64,000 nt of DNA from an uncultured Eubacteriales bacterium (GTDB lineage: Bacteria; Bacillota; Clostridia; Peptostreptococcales; Anaerovoracaceae): contig OMZI01000004.1 in assembly GCA_900315485.1 (NCBI GenBank), positions 1 to 64,000 on the forward strand. Reading direction: 5' to 3'. Below, piece after piece: positions 54,360-62,911 of the stretch (its first letter is position 1; each line of letters starts with the position of its first letter). Below the pieces are notes generated by a model, which saw nothing but the letters and a program-made list of their open reading frames with translations, had not been told where the DNA came from and made no database searches. The translations under genes were made by a program, and so were the position numbers.

Positions 54360-55259
54360 TCAGTCCGCCCGCTTTTTTGATCTCCGGTCCTCGATCCAGG
54401 CAGGAGCGAGGATGGAGATGAGGATCAGTATGGCGCCGAGGATCATGCTTCCTGTGAGTTTTTCATGCAGGAACACGACTCCCAGCACGGCTGCAGTCAG
54501 CGGGTTGAAGACTGCAAGCACGCCGGCCCGCTCTGCTGTTATGTACTTCTGCCCGAAAGGCTGTATGGTGAAGCCTACGCCGGTGCAGATAATGGCAAGA
54601 GCGAGGACCGCTCCCCATTCCTGGCCGCTCTGAGGCAGGCGGATCTCTTCAAATATAAATGCGCCGATGTAAGCGAAAATCGCTATGAACAGAAGCTGGT
54701 ATACCGCGACGACTTCAAGGTCGTCGTTTTTTGCCGCTGTATCTGTGACGATTACCGTCATGGAATACCAGACTGTGCCGCCGAGCACCAGCAGCTCACC
54801 GGTGGTGAAACCGAGGCGGTCGCCCTTGAGAGTGAGGAATGCGACACCGATCAGCGCGACAATGGCAGAGATCACAGTGACTTTGTCAGGCAGCTTTCGC
54901 TGCATTATGCAGGCTATTGCAGGGACTATCACCACGACAGAGCCTTCGAGGAAGGCTGTAACTGATGACGGGGTGGTCTGAAGACCGAACATCTCAAACA
55001 CCATAGCGAGGAAAAAGAAGAATCCTATCAGCGCGCAGTGCCACAGAGTCCTGAAGTTGACCTTGTGCAGGCTCTTCCTGAAGAGAAATGCTATCAGGAC
55101 AAATGCGATGGAGAACCTTATAGCGATCGTCAGATAAGGCCCCATGGTGCGCATCGCTATTTTGCCGAAGAGAAGCGAGCTTGCTCTCAATGCAAGAGCG
55201 AGCCCTACAAGGAATTCTCCCTTTCTCTCATTCATGTTCAGTCTCTTCTCGAGATCCAT
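54360..55259 (-). CDS. EamA family (DMT) transporter
   Basis: About 299 residues with ten predicted membrane helices in two EamA repeats (ALALRASSLLFGKIAM at the start, FNPLTAAVLGVVFLHEKLTG in the last repeat). Drug/metabolite transporters of this type move amino acids, nucleosides or other small metabolites. The ATG at 55259 has GGGAG upstream; the start at 55286 would add nine polar residues. It is downstream of both AcnX genes on the same strand, so it may carry the AcnX substrate or product (inference). Confidence 0.85.
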   Translation of the reverse strand: MDLEKRLNMNERKGEFLVGLALALRASSLLFGKIAMRTMGPYLTIAIRFSIAFVLIAFLFRKSLHKVNFRTLWHCALIGFFFFLAMVFEMFGLQTTPSSVTAFLEGSVVVIVPAIACIMQRKLPDKVTVISAIVALIGVAFLTLKGDRLGFTTGELLVLGGTVWYSMTVIVTDTAAKNDDLEVVAVYQLLFIAIFAYIGAFIFEEIRLPQSGQEWGAVLALAIICTGVGFTIQPFGQKYITAERAGVLAVFNPLTAAVLGVVFLHEKLTGSMILGAILILISILAPAWIEDRRSKKRAD

Positions 55260-55343
55260 TTTCTTTTGCTCCCTGTTTACCCTCAAAAAACCACGACCTG
55301 CTCCCGGAGAAGCGGGTCTGTATTATTATGCATCAAAACGGCA

Positions 55344-55787
55344 TCAGCCTACAAGAATCTTTCCGCCTTCCTGTACGACTATGTTCATTCCATCCCTGAC
55401 GTAATCAAGGAACTCATCCCCGAGTGAATCGATGACAGGCATATTGACATCATCGAGCCACACGTCTGCGAGCACAGTTCCTGCCGCAGCAAGTGAGTCG
55501 ATCGGCTTGGAGAACAGCATGCAGGCAGGCTGTCTGCCCATCGAGCATGCGCAGTAGAGAACCAGTCCACCCGTTGTGGAGCCGATGGTCTGAGGCAGGC
55601 AAAGCGCCTTACCTGCCATCTGCTTTCCGTACAGGTCAGGGTTGTTCTGGTCGCCGCAGGTCGCATTCTTATCGCCGAACTGCAGCGCCTTCTGGAAGGA
55701 AGCAAGTGTATTGAGTCCCTCGTGTGATACGAGTGCTTCGGCAGCTATTCTGCCCGGTACGACTACACGTCCTTTGAACTCTTTCAT
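55344..55787 (-). CDS. Aconitase X small (swivel) subunit, DUF126
   Basis: A 147-residue DUF126 protein, the swivel subunit of two-subunit (type II) aconitase X. GRVVVPGRIAAEALVSHEGLN at the start and the LPQTIGSTTGGLVLY loop are typical. It acts with the large subunit encoded one base upstream. Known AcnX functions are cis-3-hydroxy-L-proline dehydratase in bacteria and mevalonate-5-phosphate dehydratase in archaea. Confidence 0.88.
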   Translation of the reverse strand: MKEFKGRVVVPGRIAAEALVSHEGLNTLASFQKALQFGDKNATCGDQNNPDLYGKQMAGKALCLPQTIGSTTGGLVLYCACSMGRQPACMLFSKPIDSLAAAGTVLADVWLDDVNMPVIDSLGDEFLDYVRDGMNIVVQEGGKILVG

Positions 55788-55788
55788 T

Positions 55789-57186
55789 TTATTTGCCTCC
55801 TTTCCTGATCCCGCGAGGCAGCGGATTAGGGAGTTTGTGGAAGGCAGGCACTGCGCCGGTTATCCTGCCGAGCAATATCTTCCTGCCGCTTTTTCTGCCC
55901 GGAGCTGTTATCTGTTCAAGTATCTCTTCATCTGTATAGTAACGTGCAGATGTGTACGTTCTCAGCTTGTTGCTCGATGTAATGACAGGCATCTTCTCGC
56001 TGAGAGGATTGTTCATGTACATAAGAGGGCAAATGTATGAGGTGATGACTCCGGTCGCCTTAAGCCTGTCGGCATAAGGTGTCTTTGCGAAGGCTTCGAG
56101 CACATCAGGAGCAGCCGTGAAGACGGTTGGCACTGTTACCTTTTCAACACCATTCTTCTTCAGGCTTTCTTCCACCTTATCTGTCCAGTCCTTGAGCTGC
56201 TGCAGACTCATATGAGGGCAGCCCATGAAGCAGAGTTTAGGCTGAGCGTTCCTGTTCTTCCAGATGACAGGGTACTCTCTGTAAACTCTCTCGAGTTCTG
56301 CGTCATCGATGACATAGGTCTTTGCGCCCGGCTTTATAAGGTCTTCGCCGAACTTTACAGCTTCAGGCGTGAGTTTGTCGATGTGGTAGAGTCCTACTGC
56401 ACCGTTGGAAGCTGTTGCAGCACCGAAGTCCTTGAGATAGGTGCATGCCTCGTCGTCAAGTTCTGTTCCGAGCCACTGATCGAGGCCCTTTACATAAGGA
56501 ACATCTTCCATGACCTTCATGCCTATCGCAGAACCGAGAAGCTGGGCTTCCGGTTTCTTAGTTGTCCTGACTTCGATGATCCAGTCAGCCTTGCGGCCCT
56601 CATCGGTCAGCAGACCGAACTTAGGGACGTAGCCGATCACGGATCCCATCAGGTCTATGATTCCCGAATTGCGGTTGCATCTTGCGCCGAGTACTGAATT
56701 TGCATAAACGACGGCGGAGGACTCAGACCAGCTGAGGACCTCGCCGTATCCCGGCTTGTTGCCTACCTCATCCATGTAGCAGGTGCAGGTGAAGGCCTTG
56801 TCAGAAAGAAGTCCCAGCTGTTTGAGCTGCTTCTCGTAGTCCTTCTGACGGCTGTACATGAAGAACTTGAAGATAGCGTCCTGGGCAAAGCTGCTTGGCA
56901 CATTAGGGTCCAGAGGCTTCGGATCGACTGAGAATTTCTGTCCCGACGGTGCGCCTGCTTCGAGGAGCTTGTCCATCAGGTCGTATACCGGGCCGAGTGC
57001 TTTCAGTCCGAACGATGTAACGAGGTGATTATACTTGCTGCTGATCGGGACCATCTCTGTGGCGCCGAACAGCTCGCCGTATCTCACCAGCGATTCCATG
57101 ACTTTGGCAAGAGTCTCACCCTTTGAGTGTTCAAGGATGGCCTTCTGCTCATCAGTCAGCTTCATTTTGTATTCCAATGACCTCAT
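55789..57186 (-). CDS. Aconitase X catalytic subunit, DUF521
   Basis: A 465-residue DUF521 protein, the large subunit of type II aconitase X. Segments such as YGELFGATEMVPISSKYNHLV, CTCYMDEVGNKPGYGE, ARCNRNSGIIDLMGSVIGY and the CFMGCPHMSL cysteines look like the Fe-S or metal site region. It is a dehydratase; its substrate is undetermined here, and no proline racemase or 3-hydroxyproline gene is next to it. The start at 57186 has GGAAGG close upstream; an internal ATG at 57165 is the alternative. Confidence 0.87.
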   Translation of the reverse strand: MRSLEYKMKLTDEQKAILEHSKGETLAKVMESLVRYGELFGATEMVPISSKYNHLVTSFGLKALGPVYDLMDKLLEAGAPSGQKFSVDPKPLDPNVPSSFAQDAIFKFFMYSRQKDYEKQLKQLGLLSDKAFTCTCYMDEVGNKPGYGEVLSWSESSAVVYANSVLGARCNRNSGIIDLMGSVIGYVPKFGLLTDEGRKADWIIEVRTTKKPEAQLLGSAIGMKVMEDVPYVKGLDQWLGTELDDEACTYLKDFGAATASNGAVGLYHIDKLTPEAVKFGEDLIKPGAKTYVIDDAELERVYREYPVIWKNRNAQPKLCFMGCPHMSLQQLKDWTDKVEESLKKNGVEKVTVPTVFTAAPDVLEAFAKTPYADRLKATGVITSYICPLMYMNNPLSEKMPVITSSNKLRTYTSARYYTDEEILEQITAPGRKSGRKILLGRITGAVPAFHKLPNPLPRGIRKGGK

Positions 57187-57306
57187 CTCCCTTCCTTACA
57201 TATCCGCGTTTATACGTGTGAATTTAATGTTATTGAGCAAAAATAAGATCTTTTGTTTAAGTATAGCACAACGGAAAATGGTTACGCCGAAGTTTGCTGA
57301 ATAATT

Positions 57307-57322
57307 GTAAAGGAAACTTTAC
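57307..57322. promoter_or_regulatory. Upstream GTAAAG-N4-CTTTAC palindrome
   Basis: GTAAAG 57307-57312, GAAA, CTTTAC 57317-57322. It has the same core as the palindrome at 57372, with centres 67 bases apart. Candidate operator for the G3E GTPase gene or the divergent AcnX operon. Confidence 0.5.
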
Positions 57323-57359
57323 TATCATTATTCAGGGTGCTATATTCCACTATGTACAG

Positions 57360-57391
57360 TTGACAACATACGTGTAAAGGACGCTTTACAC
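57360..57391 (+). promoter_or_regulatory. G3E GTPase promoter with operator palindrome
   Basis: TTGACA at 57360-57365 is followed by GTGTAAAG-GACG-CTTTACAC (57372-57391), a perfect 8-base-arm palindrome covering the spacer and -10 position. A bound repressor, or a MerR-type activator, would act here. The regulator is not encoded nearby. Confidence 0.55.
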
Positions 57392-57422
57392 TAAAAAATC
57401 AAAAGAAGAGAGGCATAATATT

Positions 57423-58604
57423 ATGACAAAAGTCGACATTTTTTCAGGATTTCTCGGAGCAGGAAAGACCACACTTATCAAGAAACTCATCGCTGAAGGA
57501 TATGAGAACAAGAACATCGTACTCATTGAGAACGAATTCGGTGAGATCGGTGTTGATACGGGCTTCCTCAGAGAGTCAGGGATCAAGATAAATGAAATGG
57601 TAGCCGGATGCATCTGCTGCACACTGGTAGGTGACTTCGGCAAAGCACTTAATGAAGTAATCGAACAGTATAACCCGGACAGGATCCTCATCGAGCCGTC
57701 CGGAGTCGGAAAACTGTCAGACGTAATTATCGCAGTTCAGGATCTTAAGAATGACAAGATCCGGCTCAACGGATTCACAACAGTCGTAGATGCAAAGAGA
57801 TACGACATGTACATGGAGAATTTCGGAGAGTTCTATAAGAATCAGGTAGAGCACGCAAGCTCGATCTTCCTTTCACATCAGCAGGGCATGAGCGCAGAGG
57901 AGATCGACAGGATCGTTAAGTCGATAAGAGAGCTCAACGCAGAGGCTGAGATCGTAACCACTGACTGGGATCAGCTGAGCGGAGCCAAGATGCTCGAGGT
58001 AATGGAGTCGAAGAAGACTCTGAGTGCAGAGCTCGACAAGCTGAGAGAAGAAGCTTACGAGGAACTTGCAGCACACGAACATGAGCACGAGTGCGACGAT
58101 GATGAGTGTGAGTGCCATCACCACCATCACCACGATGATGACGATGATGACGACGAGCATGAACATCATCACCACCATCATCATGATCACGACGACGATG
58201 ACGATGACGACGATGAGCATGAACATCATCACCACCATCATCATGATCACGACGACGATGACGATGATGACGACGAACATGAGCATCACCACCACCATCA
58301 TCACCATCACCATCACCACCACGGACATGATGCTGATGAGGTATTCGACGAAGTCGGAGTACATACAAGCAACAAGTACTCAAGAGCAGAGATCGAGGAG
58401 ATCGTTGACAGCCTTGATGAGTGCGGAGAGGTGCTCAGAGCCAAGGGCATCGTAGAGAACACTGAAGGCGGATGGCTCGAATTCGACTACGTACCTGGTG
58501 AAGGTGAAGTCAGAGAGACAGAGGCTGAGGCAACCGGAATGGTAGTTGTTATCGGAACAAGCCTCAAGAAGGACAAGATCAATAAGCTGTTCAGACTGGC
58601 TTAA
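57423..58604 (+). CDS. G3E (CobW/COG0523) GTPase with His/Asp-rich metal-binding repeat
   Basis: A 393-residue G3E GTPase. P-loop GFLGAGKTT (9-17), ENEFGE (36-41) and the metal-binding GCICC motif (62-66) are intact. Residues about 230-305 are an exceptional His/Asp/Glu tract of 20-residue repeats (runs of eight Asp, then EHEH and seven or more His). A CobW C-terminal domain follows. Such GTPases insert or deliver metals; a His-rich tail suggests binding of Zn2+, Ni2+ or Co2+ as a store or sensor. Two palindromes in the promoter suggest metal-responsive control. Confidence 0.9.
   Translation: MTKVDIFSGFLGAGKTTLIKKLIAEGYENKNIVLIENEFGEIGVDTGFLRESGIKINEMVAGCICCTLVGDFGKALNEVIEQYNPDRILIEPSGVGKLSDVIIAVQDLKNDKIRLNGFTTVVDAKRYDMYMENFGEFYKNQVEHASSIFLSHQQGMSAEEIDRIVKSIRELNAEAEIVTTDWDQLSGAKMLEVMESKKTLSAELDKLREEAYEELAAHEHEHECDDDECECHHHHHHDDDDDDDEHEHHHHHHHDHDDDDDDDDEHEHHHHHHHDHDDDDDDDDEHEHHHHHHHHHHHHHGHDADEVFDEVGVHTSNKYSRAEIEEIVDSLDECGEVLRAKGIVENTEGGWLEFDYVPGEGEVRETEAEATGMVVVIGTSLKKDKINKLFRLA
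58117..58323 (+). repeat. In-frame tandem repeat encoding His/Asp tracts
   Basis: About three copies of a 60-base unit made of GAC/GAT and CAC/CAT codons, nearly identical at DNA level in the region 58137-58300. Unit length is a multiple of three, so copy-number change keeps the frame. It is coding, not a CRISPR. Confidence 0.85.
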
Positions 58605-58609
58605 AAGAT

Positions 58610-58640
58610 GTGTCAAAAAGGACCGTCCCCAATGACACAG
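58610..58640. repeat. REP-like palindrome with GGACCGTCC core
   Basis: TGTGTCA 58610-58616 and TGACACA 58634-58640 flank an inner GGAC-C-GTCC (58621-58629). This TGTGTCA/GGACCGTCC arrangement resembles REP-type palindromes scattered in many bacteria and linked to REP-associated tyrosine transposases (recalled, not searched). It is a single copy here, six bases after the first G3E stop, where it may also act as a weak terminator. Confidence 0.5.
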
Positions 58641-58671
58641 ACGCAAAACTAAGAAAAGAGACTATTAAGTA

Positions 58672-59616
58672 ATGTTGACAGATAAACCAGTATATCTCTT
58701 TACCGGGTTCCTCGGATCCGGAAAGACGACATTTATAAAAGAAACACTTGAGAATCATGAATTCGGCGATGACGGAAGGACGCTGCTCCTCATCTGTGAG
58801 AGGGGAGAGACAGCATACGAGCCGGAGAAGTTCGTCGGCCCGGGCGTCAGGGTGGAACACATCCGCTCGGAGGAAGAGCTGAATCCGAGCAACCTGCTGG
58901 ACATATCCAAGGCAGGTCCGTATGACAGGGTCGTAGTCGAGTACAACGGCATGTGGGAAAACCAGAAGCTCTTCGCAGCGATGCCGGTAAACTGGCTGAT
59001 CCAGCAGGAGATGGCACTCTTCGATGCGACCACCTTCCAGATGTACAACCGCAATATGCGTCAGCTCTGCTTCAACAAGATGCAGACCGCAGACATGGTC
59101 GTATTCAACAGATGCGAGAAGGGTTTTGACAAAATGCCTTTCCACAAGGAAGTCAGGATAGCCAACAGGCGCAACCTCATCGTATACGAATACGGTCCGG
59201 ACGACATCGAGCCGGATGATATCCAGGATCCGCTGCCGTACGATATGACGAAGTCCCAGATCAGGATCGAGGACGACTGGTACGCAGAGTGGTACAGGGA
59301 TATAAACGAGAACGAGGATGATTACGACGGCAAGACATTCATTCTGAAGGGCCGTGTGGCTCTGTCAGAGGAACTCCCGGAAGGGCAGTTCGCATTCGGC
59401 AGACATGTGATGACATGCTGCGAGGCGGACATACAGTTCGCGGGACTGCTGTCGTACTACTCCGGTCACGAGAAACTGAATGTAGGTGACTGGATAGAGA
59501 TAACAGCCAAGGTAAGAGTGGAATACGCTGAAGCGTATCAGGAAAAGGGGCCGGTACTGTATATCAGGAAACTGGCAAAATGTGAACCGTGCAGCCCGGA
59601 GGTAGCGACCTTCTGA
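58672..59616 (+). CDS. Second G3E GTPase with TIGR03943-like C-terminal region
   Basis: A 314-residue CobW-related protein with P-loop GFLGSGKTTFIK (12-23) and CERGETAYE in place of the usual ENEFGE. The CxCC metal motif of the first GTPase is absent. The last about 100 residues (FILKGRVALSE, GRHVMTCCEADIQFAGLL) resemble the C-terminal domain of the TIGR03943/DUF1980 proteins that pair with permeases. It may act with the upstream G3E protein in metal handling. It begins 67 bases downstream, after the REP-like palindrome. Confidence 0.78.
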   Translation: MLTDKPVYLFTGFLGSGKTTFIKETLENHEFGDDGRTLLLICERGETAYEPEKFVGPGVRVEHIRSEEELNPSNLLDISKAGPYDRVVVEYNGMWENQKLFAAMPVNWLIQQEMALFDATTFQMYNRNMRQLCFNKMQTADMVVFNRCEKGFDKMPFHKEVRIANRRNLIVYEYGPDDIEPDDIQDPLPYDMTKSQIRIEDDWYAEWYRDINENEDDYDGKTFILKGRVALSEELPEGQFAFGRHVMTCCEADIQFAGLLSYYSGHEKLNVGDWIEITAKVRVEYAEAYQEKGPVLYIRKLAKCEPCSPEVATF

Positions 59617-59663
59617 CGCAGGGGGACAGAGGGAAGATACAGCAGACAGGGAAGGAGCAACTT

Positions 59664-61478
59664 ATGAAGAAGTCAACCGGTATAACAAGAATGGCAAGAC
59701 ACCTGCTGGCAGTAATACTGACAGTCAGCCTCGTCTGCGGACTTGCAGGACTGGAAGACGGGGCATATGCAGCAAGCGGTACATCACCTTTTGCAAATAC
59801 AAGGTCATCGTATAATCATAACGCAAGATTCAACGGCAACCTTATAGTTCACGGTGTCGATGTTTCGTACTTCCAGGCTACAGGAAGTGACTGGAAAGCT
59901 GCCAAGCTCAACGGCTGCGACTATGCGATCATGAGAGTAACCTACACAACATACGGAAACGGCAGCCTCAACATCGACAGCAAGTTTGCTACACATTACA
60001 GCAAGGCTAACGCTGCAGGCGTCATGAAGGGTGTGTATGTATTCTCACAGGCCAAGAGTGCAGCTGAGGCAAGGAAGGAAGCCCAGTATGCTGTAAACAG
60101 ACTCAGAGCTCTCGGTATCGGACCTGAAGATCTCGAACTCCCTGTATACATGGATTATGAGTTCGCAGGCAAGTCGAGCGGAAAGAACAAGGGAAGACTT
60201 TACGGACTCAAGCAGAAGACAGCTATCGAAGCTGTAAACGCTTTTGCAGATGTTATAAGAACCAACGGATATGACCCGGGAGTATATGCGAATACGAACT
60301 TCTTCAAGTCATATCTCGCAAACGGTACAGGACTGGCTTCGGATATCGACATGTGGTGCGCACAGTACTACAACATGAACCAGTCGCCGTCAAACTATAC
60401 CAAGTGGCAGTATTCAAGCACCGCCAGAGTAAACGGCATCCTGTACTACTCAACAAATAAGATCGGATCGACAGATGTAGACTTCTGGTATCTCAACAAG
60501 AATGCCAACAGTGCGGCCAAGACAACGATTTACGGCAACACCAACCTGAACTACACAGGAAATGCTGTAAAGCCTGTTCTTGAGATCTACAACGGCGGAA
60601 CACTTCTGAAGGAAGGCACCGACTACATCGTAGGCGGTATCAACAACGTCAAGAAGAGCTCATCCGGAGCATATGCATATGTCAAGGGTATCGGAAAGTA
60701 CGGCGGATACGCGCTCGTTCCGGTCACGATCGACAGCGGATACATCAACCATATCGGACTGTCCAAAGTGGGCGGTGTCATCTTCGCCAACAAGAGCGGC
60801 TCATCGTACAGCATCGGATCCAACGGCAATGGTGCTTACGTAAGGAACGTACCTGCAGGAACTACAGCCGGCACACTTCTCAGCAAGGTAGCTCTCAAGA
60901 GCAGCTACTCCGGAAAGTACACACTGAAGGTGATCGATGCCAGGGGCGGCAATGTTGCCGACGGCACCAGAGTCAGCACAGGCATGATGGTAGGCGTCTA
61001 CAGCGGATCAACACTTAAGGGAACTGCGGACATCACCGTAAACGGAAGTGCTATCAACAACACCGGTGCGAACTACCTGAGGACGGTCAACCGCAGCATC
61101 GTAACTGTACCGACAGTCAGCCAGCAGATCTCGAACGTGCTGAGCGGCAAGTCCACAAACGGTGCGCTGGTCGTAGACGGTAAGGGCGGAAAGGCAACTA
61201 TCAAGGAACTGCAGAAGTTCCTCGGAGTCAAGCAGACCGGAAAGATCACAATAAAGAAGAAATACAAAAAGTACAGCACAGGCGTAACTTCCAAGAAGTA
61301 TGCCAACAAGAAAGACCCGACTGTCAAGGCTATGCAGAGATGGCTCGGAGTCAAGGCTGACGGTGTGTGGGGCAAAGGTACATCCAAAGCTCTCCAGAGA
61401 AAACTCGGAGTCAAGGCTGACGGAAAGTTCGGCAAGAATTCGATGAAAGCTCTCCAGAGGTATCTGAACAGCAGATAG
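59664..61478 (+). CDS. Secreted GH25 lysozyme-like hydrolase with peptidoglycan-binding repeats
   Basis: A 604-residue protein: signal peptide (residues 1-38, ending AYAAS), GH25 domain at about 60-250 (GVDVSYFQ and YMDYEFAG hold the catalytic acids), a cell-wall/adhesion-type module NYTGNAVKPVLEIYNGG at about 290-360, further beta-rich linkers, then two peptidoglycan-binding repeats at the C terminus (VKAMQRWLGVKADGVWG and ALQRKLGVKADGKFG). It would cleave the glycan strands of cell walls. AAGGAGCAA precedes the ATG at 59664. The following small gene may be co-transcribed. Confidence 0.9.
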   Translation: MKKSTGITRMARHLLAVILTVSLVCGLAGLEDGAYAASGTSPFANTRSSYNHNARFNGNLIVHGVDVSYFQATGSDWKAAKLNGCDYAIMRVTYTTYGNGSLNIDSKFATHYSKANAAGVMKGVYVFSQAKSAAEARKEAQYAVNRLRALGIGPEDLELPVYMDYEFAGKSSGKNKGRLYGLKQKTAIEAVNAFADVIRTNGYDPGVYANTNFFKSYLANGTGLASDIDMWCAQYYNMNQSPSNYTKWQYSSTARVNGILYYSTNKIGSTDVDFWYLNKNANSAAKTTIYGNTNLNYTGNAVKPVLEIYNGGTLLKEGTDYIVGGINNVKKSSSGAYAYVKGIGKYGGYALVPVTIDSGYINHIGLSKVGGVIFANKSGSSYSIGSNGNGAYVRNVPAGTTAGTLLSKVALKSSYSGKYTLKVIDARGGNVADGTRVSTGMMVGVYSGSTLKGTADITVNGSAINNTGANYLRTVNRSIVTVPTVSQQISNVLSGKSTNGALVVDGKGGKATIKELQKFLGVKQTGKITIKKKYKKYSTGVTSKKYANKKDPTVKAMQRWLGVKADGVWGKGTSKALQRKLGVKADGKFGKNSMKALQRYLNSR

Positions 61479-61504
61479 CAGAGCGGAAAGCGAAGGGCAA
61501 AGTC

Positions 61505-61816
61505 ATGAAGAAAAGATCAGCAGTAATATCTTTAATACTTGCGCTTCTGATGCTGATGTTCTCCTCCGCAGCAGTGCTCGCTGAAGGCGGTGATAACGGA
61601 GCAGACGCACATTCCGAATCCATGTCACAGGCCGAGGAAGAGGTAGCTGATGACGCACCTGACAGCATGACCGAAGTGGTCAGGGATGCTGTTATGCAGT
61701 ATGCACCTTATGCGGCCGGAGTACTGGGCGGTATAGTAATTATCGTCCTGGTCGTAAAGCTCATAATAAACATTGCCGGAAGAGAGCGAAAACCAAAATA
61801 CACAGGAAAACACTGA
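61505..61816 (+). CDS. Small membrane protein with signal peptide, unknown
   Basis: A 103-residue protein not assigned to a family. It has a basic N terminus and hydrophobic signal segment (ISLILALLMLMFSSAAVLA), an acidic Ser/Glu-rich stretch of about 45 residues, one membrane helix at about 69-92 (YAAGVLGGIVIIVLVVKLIINIA) and a short basic tail. This is a type I-like topology with an acidic outside part. It is 26 bases after the GH25 gene, so it may help or control that enzyme at the surface. Confidence 0.7.
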   Translation: MKKRSAVISLILALLMLMFSSAAVLAEGGDNGADAHSESMSQAEEEVADDAPDSMTEVVRDAVMQYAPYAAGVLGGIVIIVLVVKLIINIAGRERKPKYTGKH

Positions 61817-61820
61817 AGTG

Positions 61821-61849
61821 AGGCTGACCTGAAAAGGTCAGCCTTTTTC
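61821..61849 (+). terminator. Terminator after the small membrane protein gene
   Basis: AGGCTGACCT 61821-61830 and AGGTCAGCCT 61835-61844, GAAA loop, followed by TTTTCG. Confidence 0.9.
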
Positions 61850-61946
61850 GTGGCAATGAAAAAACGACTCTGAACAAATCCGAACCCCAACCGGACATGT
61901 GCATAGCCGTTTCTTCAAAGCACTATCTCATATCGAGTTTTGATCA

Positions 61947-61976
61947 GACTCTCCCCGTAGACCGGAGAGTCTTTTC
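61947..61976 (+). terminator. Second terminator hairpin
   Basis: GACTCTCC 61947-61954 and GGAGAGTC 61964-61971 with a nine-base loop, followed by TTTTCTG. It lies about 100 bases past the first terminator. Confidence 0.75.
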
Positions 61977-62167
61977 TGTGTTATTGCAAAACTTACTATA
62001 AAAGTGAACTGACAGCCTGCCTAATAACACATTTCGTAAATTCATTGTAATAAATCGGGGGTTCTTATGTTATAATCCTGTTGCAAATAATATAAGGAAA
62101 TTACGATTTTGCACTAAGTCGGCGATTATTTGCCCATTAAAAAAATACAGATCAGGAGTTGACTATA

Positions 62168-62899
62168 ATGAGCGACAGGAAAACAGCGAACATGATACTG
62201 AGCCGTACCCGCAGGAATCAGATATATCTTCCGTATCTCAGGAAGAAAAAATATTTTGATGCGATCAGAAAAGGTGATGCGGACAGGATCACGGCACTGT
62301 CACAGGAGAACTATGAATACCCGACGGCGCTTTTTAACAGGTGCTCATCGTACAGCGAGGCAATGAACAAGATGTATTATGAGTCGGTATGCGCGGCTTC
62401 AGAGATGTGCCTGGTGGCAATAGAAGCCGGCCTGCTCGATATGGTCGCTTACGATATACGTGATGAGTTTATCGGTGAATTTGATCATGCATCCGCGCTC
62501 CCGGACCTGTACGACCTCGTTCACGGCATGGCATACAACTATGCAATGAAGATGAAGTATGTCCTCAAAGAGAAGAAGAAGTCGCCTAGACTGGCGAGGA
62601 TGGTGTCCTATATTGAGGACCACTTGCATGAGAAAATAGAGCTGGCGGATATCGCTGAACATGTCAATGTGAGCAGGACGTACGCATCGGCGATCTTCAA
62701 AAATGAGCTCGGGATCACTATAAGCGAGTTCATACTCAGGGAGAGGATGCTTGAGGCGCAGAGACTGCTGAGAGAGACGGACATGACTGTGGCTGCCATA
62801 GCGGACAGCCTGGCATTCTGCTCGCAGAGCTACTTTACCAAGAATTTTACTGAGTCACAGGGAATGACGCCTGTGGAGTACAGGAAGAGCTTTGTATAA
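62168..62899 (+). CDS. AraC family transcriptional regulator
   Basis: A 243-residue regulator. The C-terminal 100 residues are the AraC double helix-turn-helix (IELADIAEHVNVSRTYASAIF and TVAAIADSLAFCSQSYFTKNF, ending GMTPVEYRKSF). The N-terminal part is helical and not a cupin I recognise, so its signal is unknown. The ATG at 62168 has AGGAG ten bases upstream; a TTG at 62159 is too close to that site. It is followed after 12 bases by the Y-family polymerase gene. Confidence 0.87.
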   Translation: MSDRKTANMILSRTRRNQIYLPYLRKKKYFDAIRKGDADRITALSQENYEYPTALFNRCSSYSEAMNKMYYESVCAASEMCLVAIEAGLLDMVAYDIRDEFIGEFDHASALPDLYDLVHGMAYNYAMKMKYVLKEKKKSPRLARMVSYIEDHLHEKIELADIAEHVNVSRTYASAIFKNELGITISEFILRERMLEAQRLLRETDMTVAAIADSLAFCSQSYFTKNFTESQGMTPVEYRKSFV

Positions 62900-62911
62900 A
62901 ACAATAATCTC

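Larger units (their letters stand above)
61817..62167. other. Intergenic region before the AraC-type gene
   Basis: A 351-base gap. It holds two terminators (61821 and 61947), a TATAAT at 62071-62076 as probable -10, and a 9-base inverted repeat GCAAATAAT/ATTATTTGC (62083-62091 and 62125-62133) in the leader. Nothing coding is seen. Confidence 0.6.

Noticed and set aside
58137..58306. Repeats that could suggest a CRISPR array
   Set aside because: Units are contiguous with no unique spacers, stay in frame and encode His/Asp tracts of a G3E GTPase.
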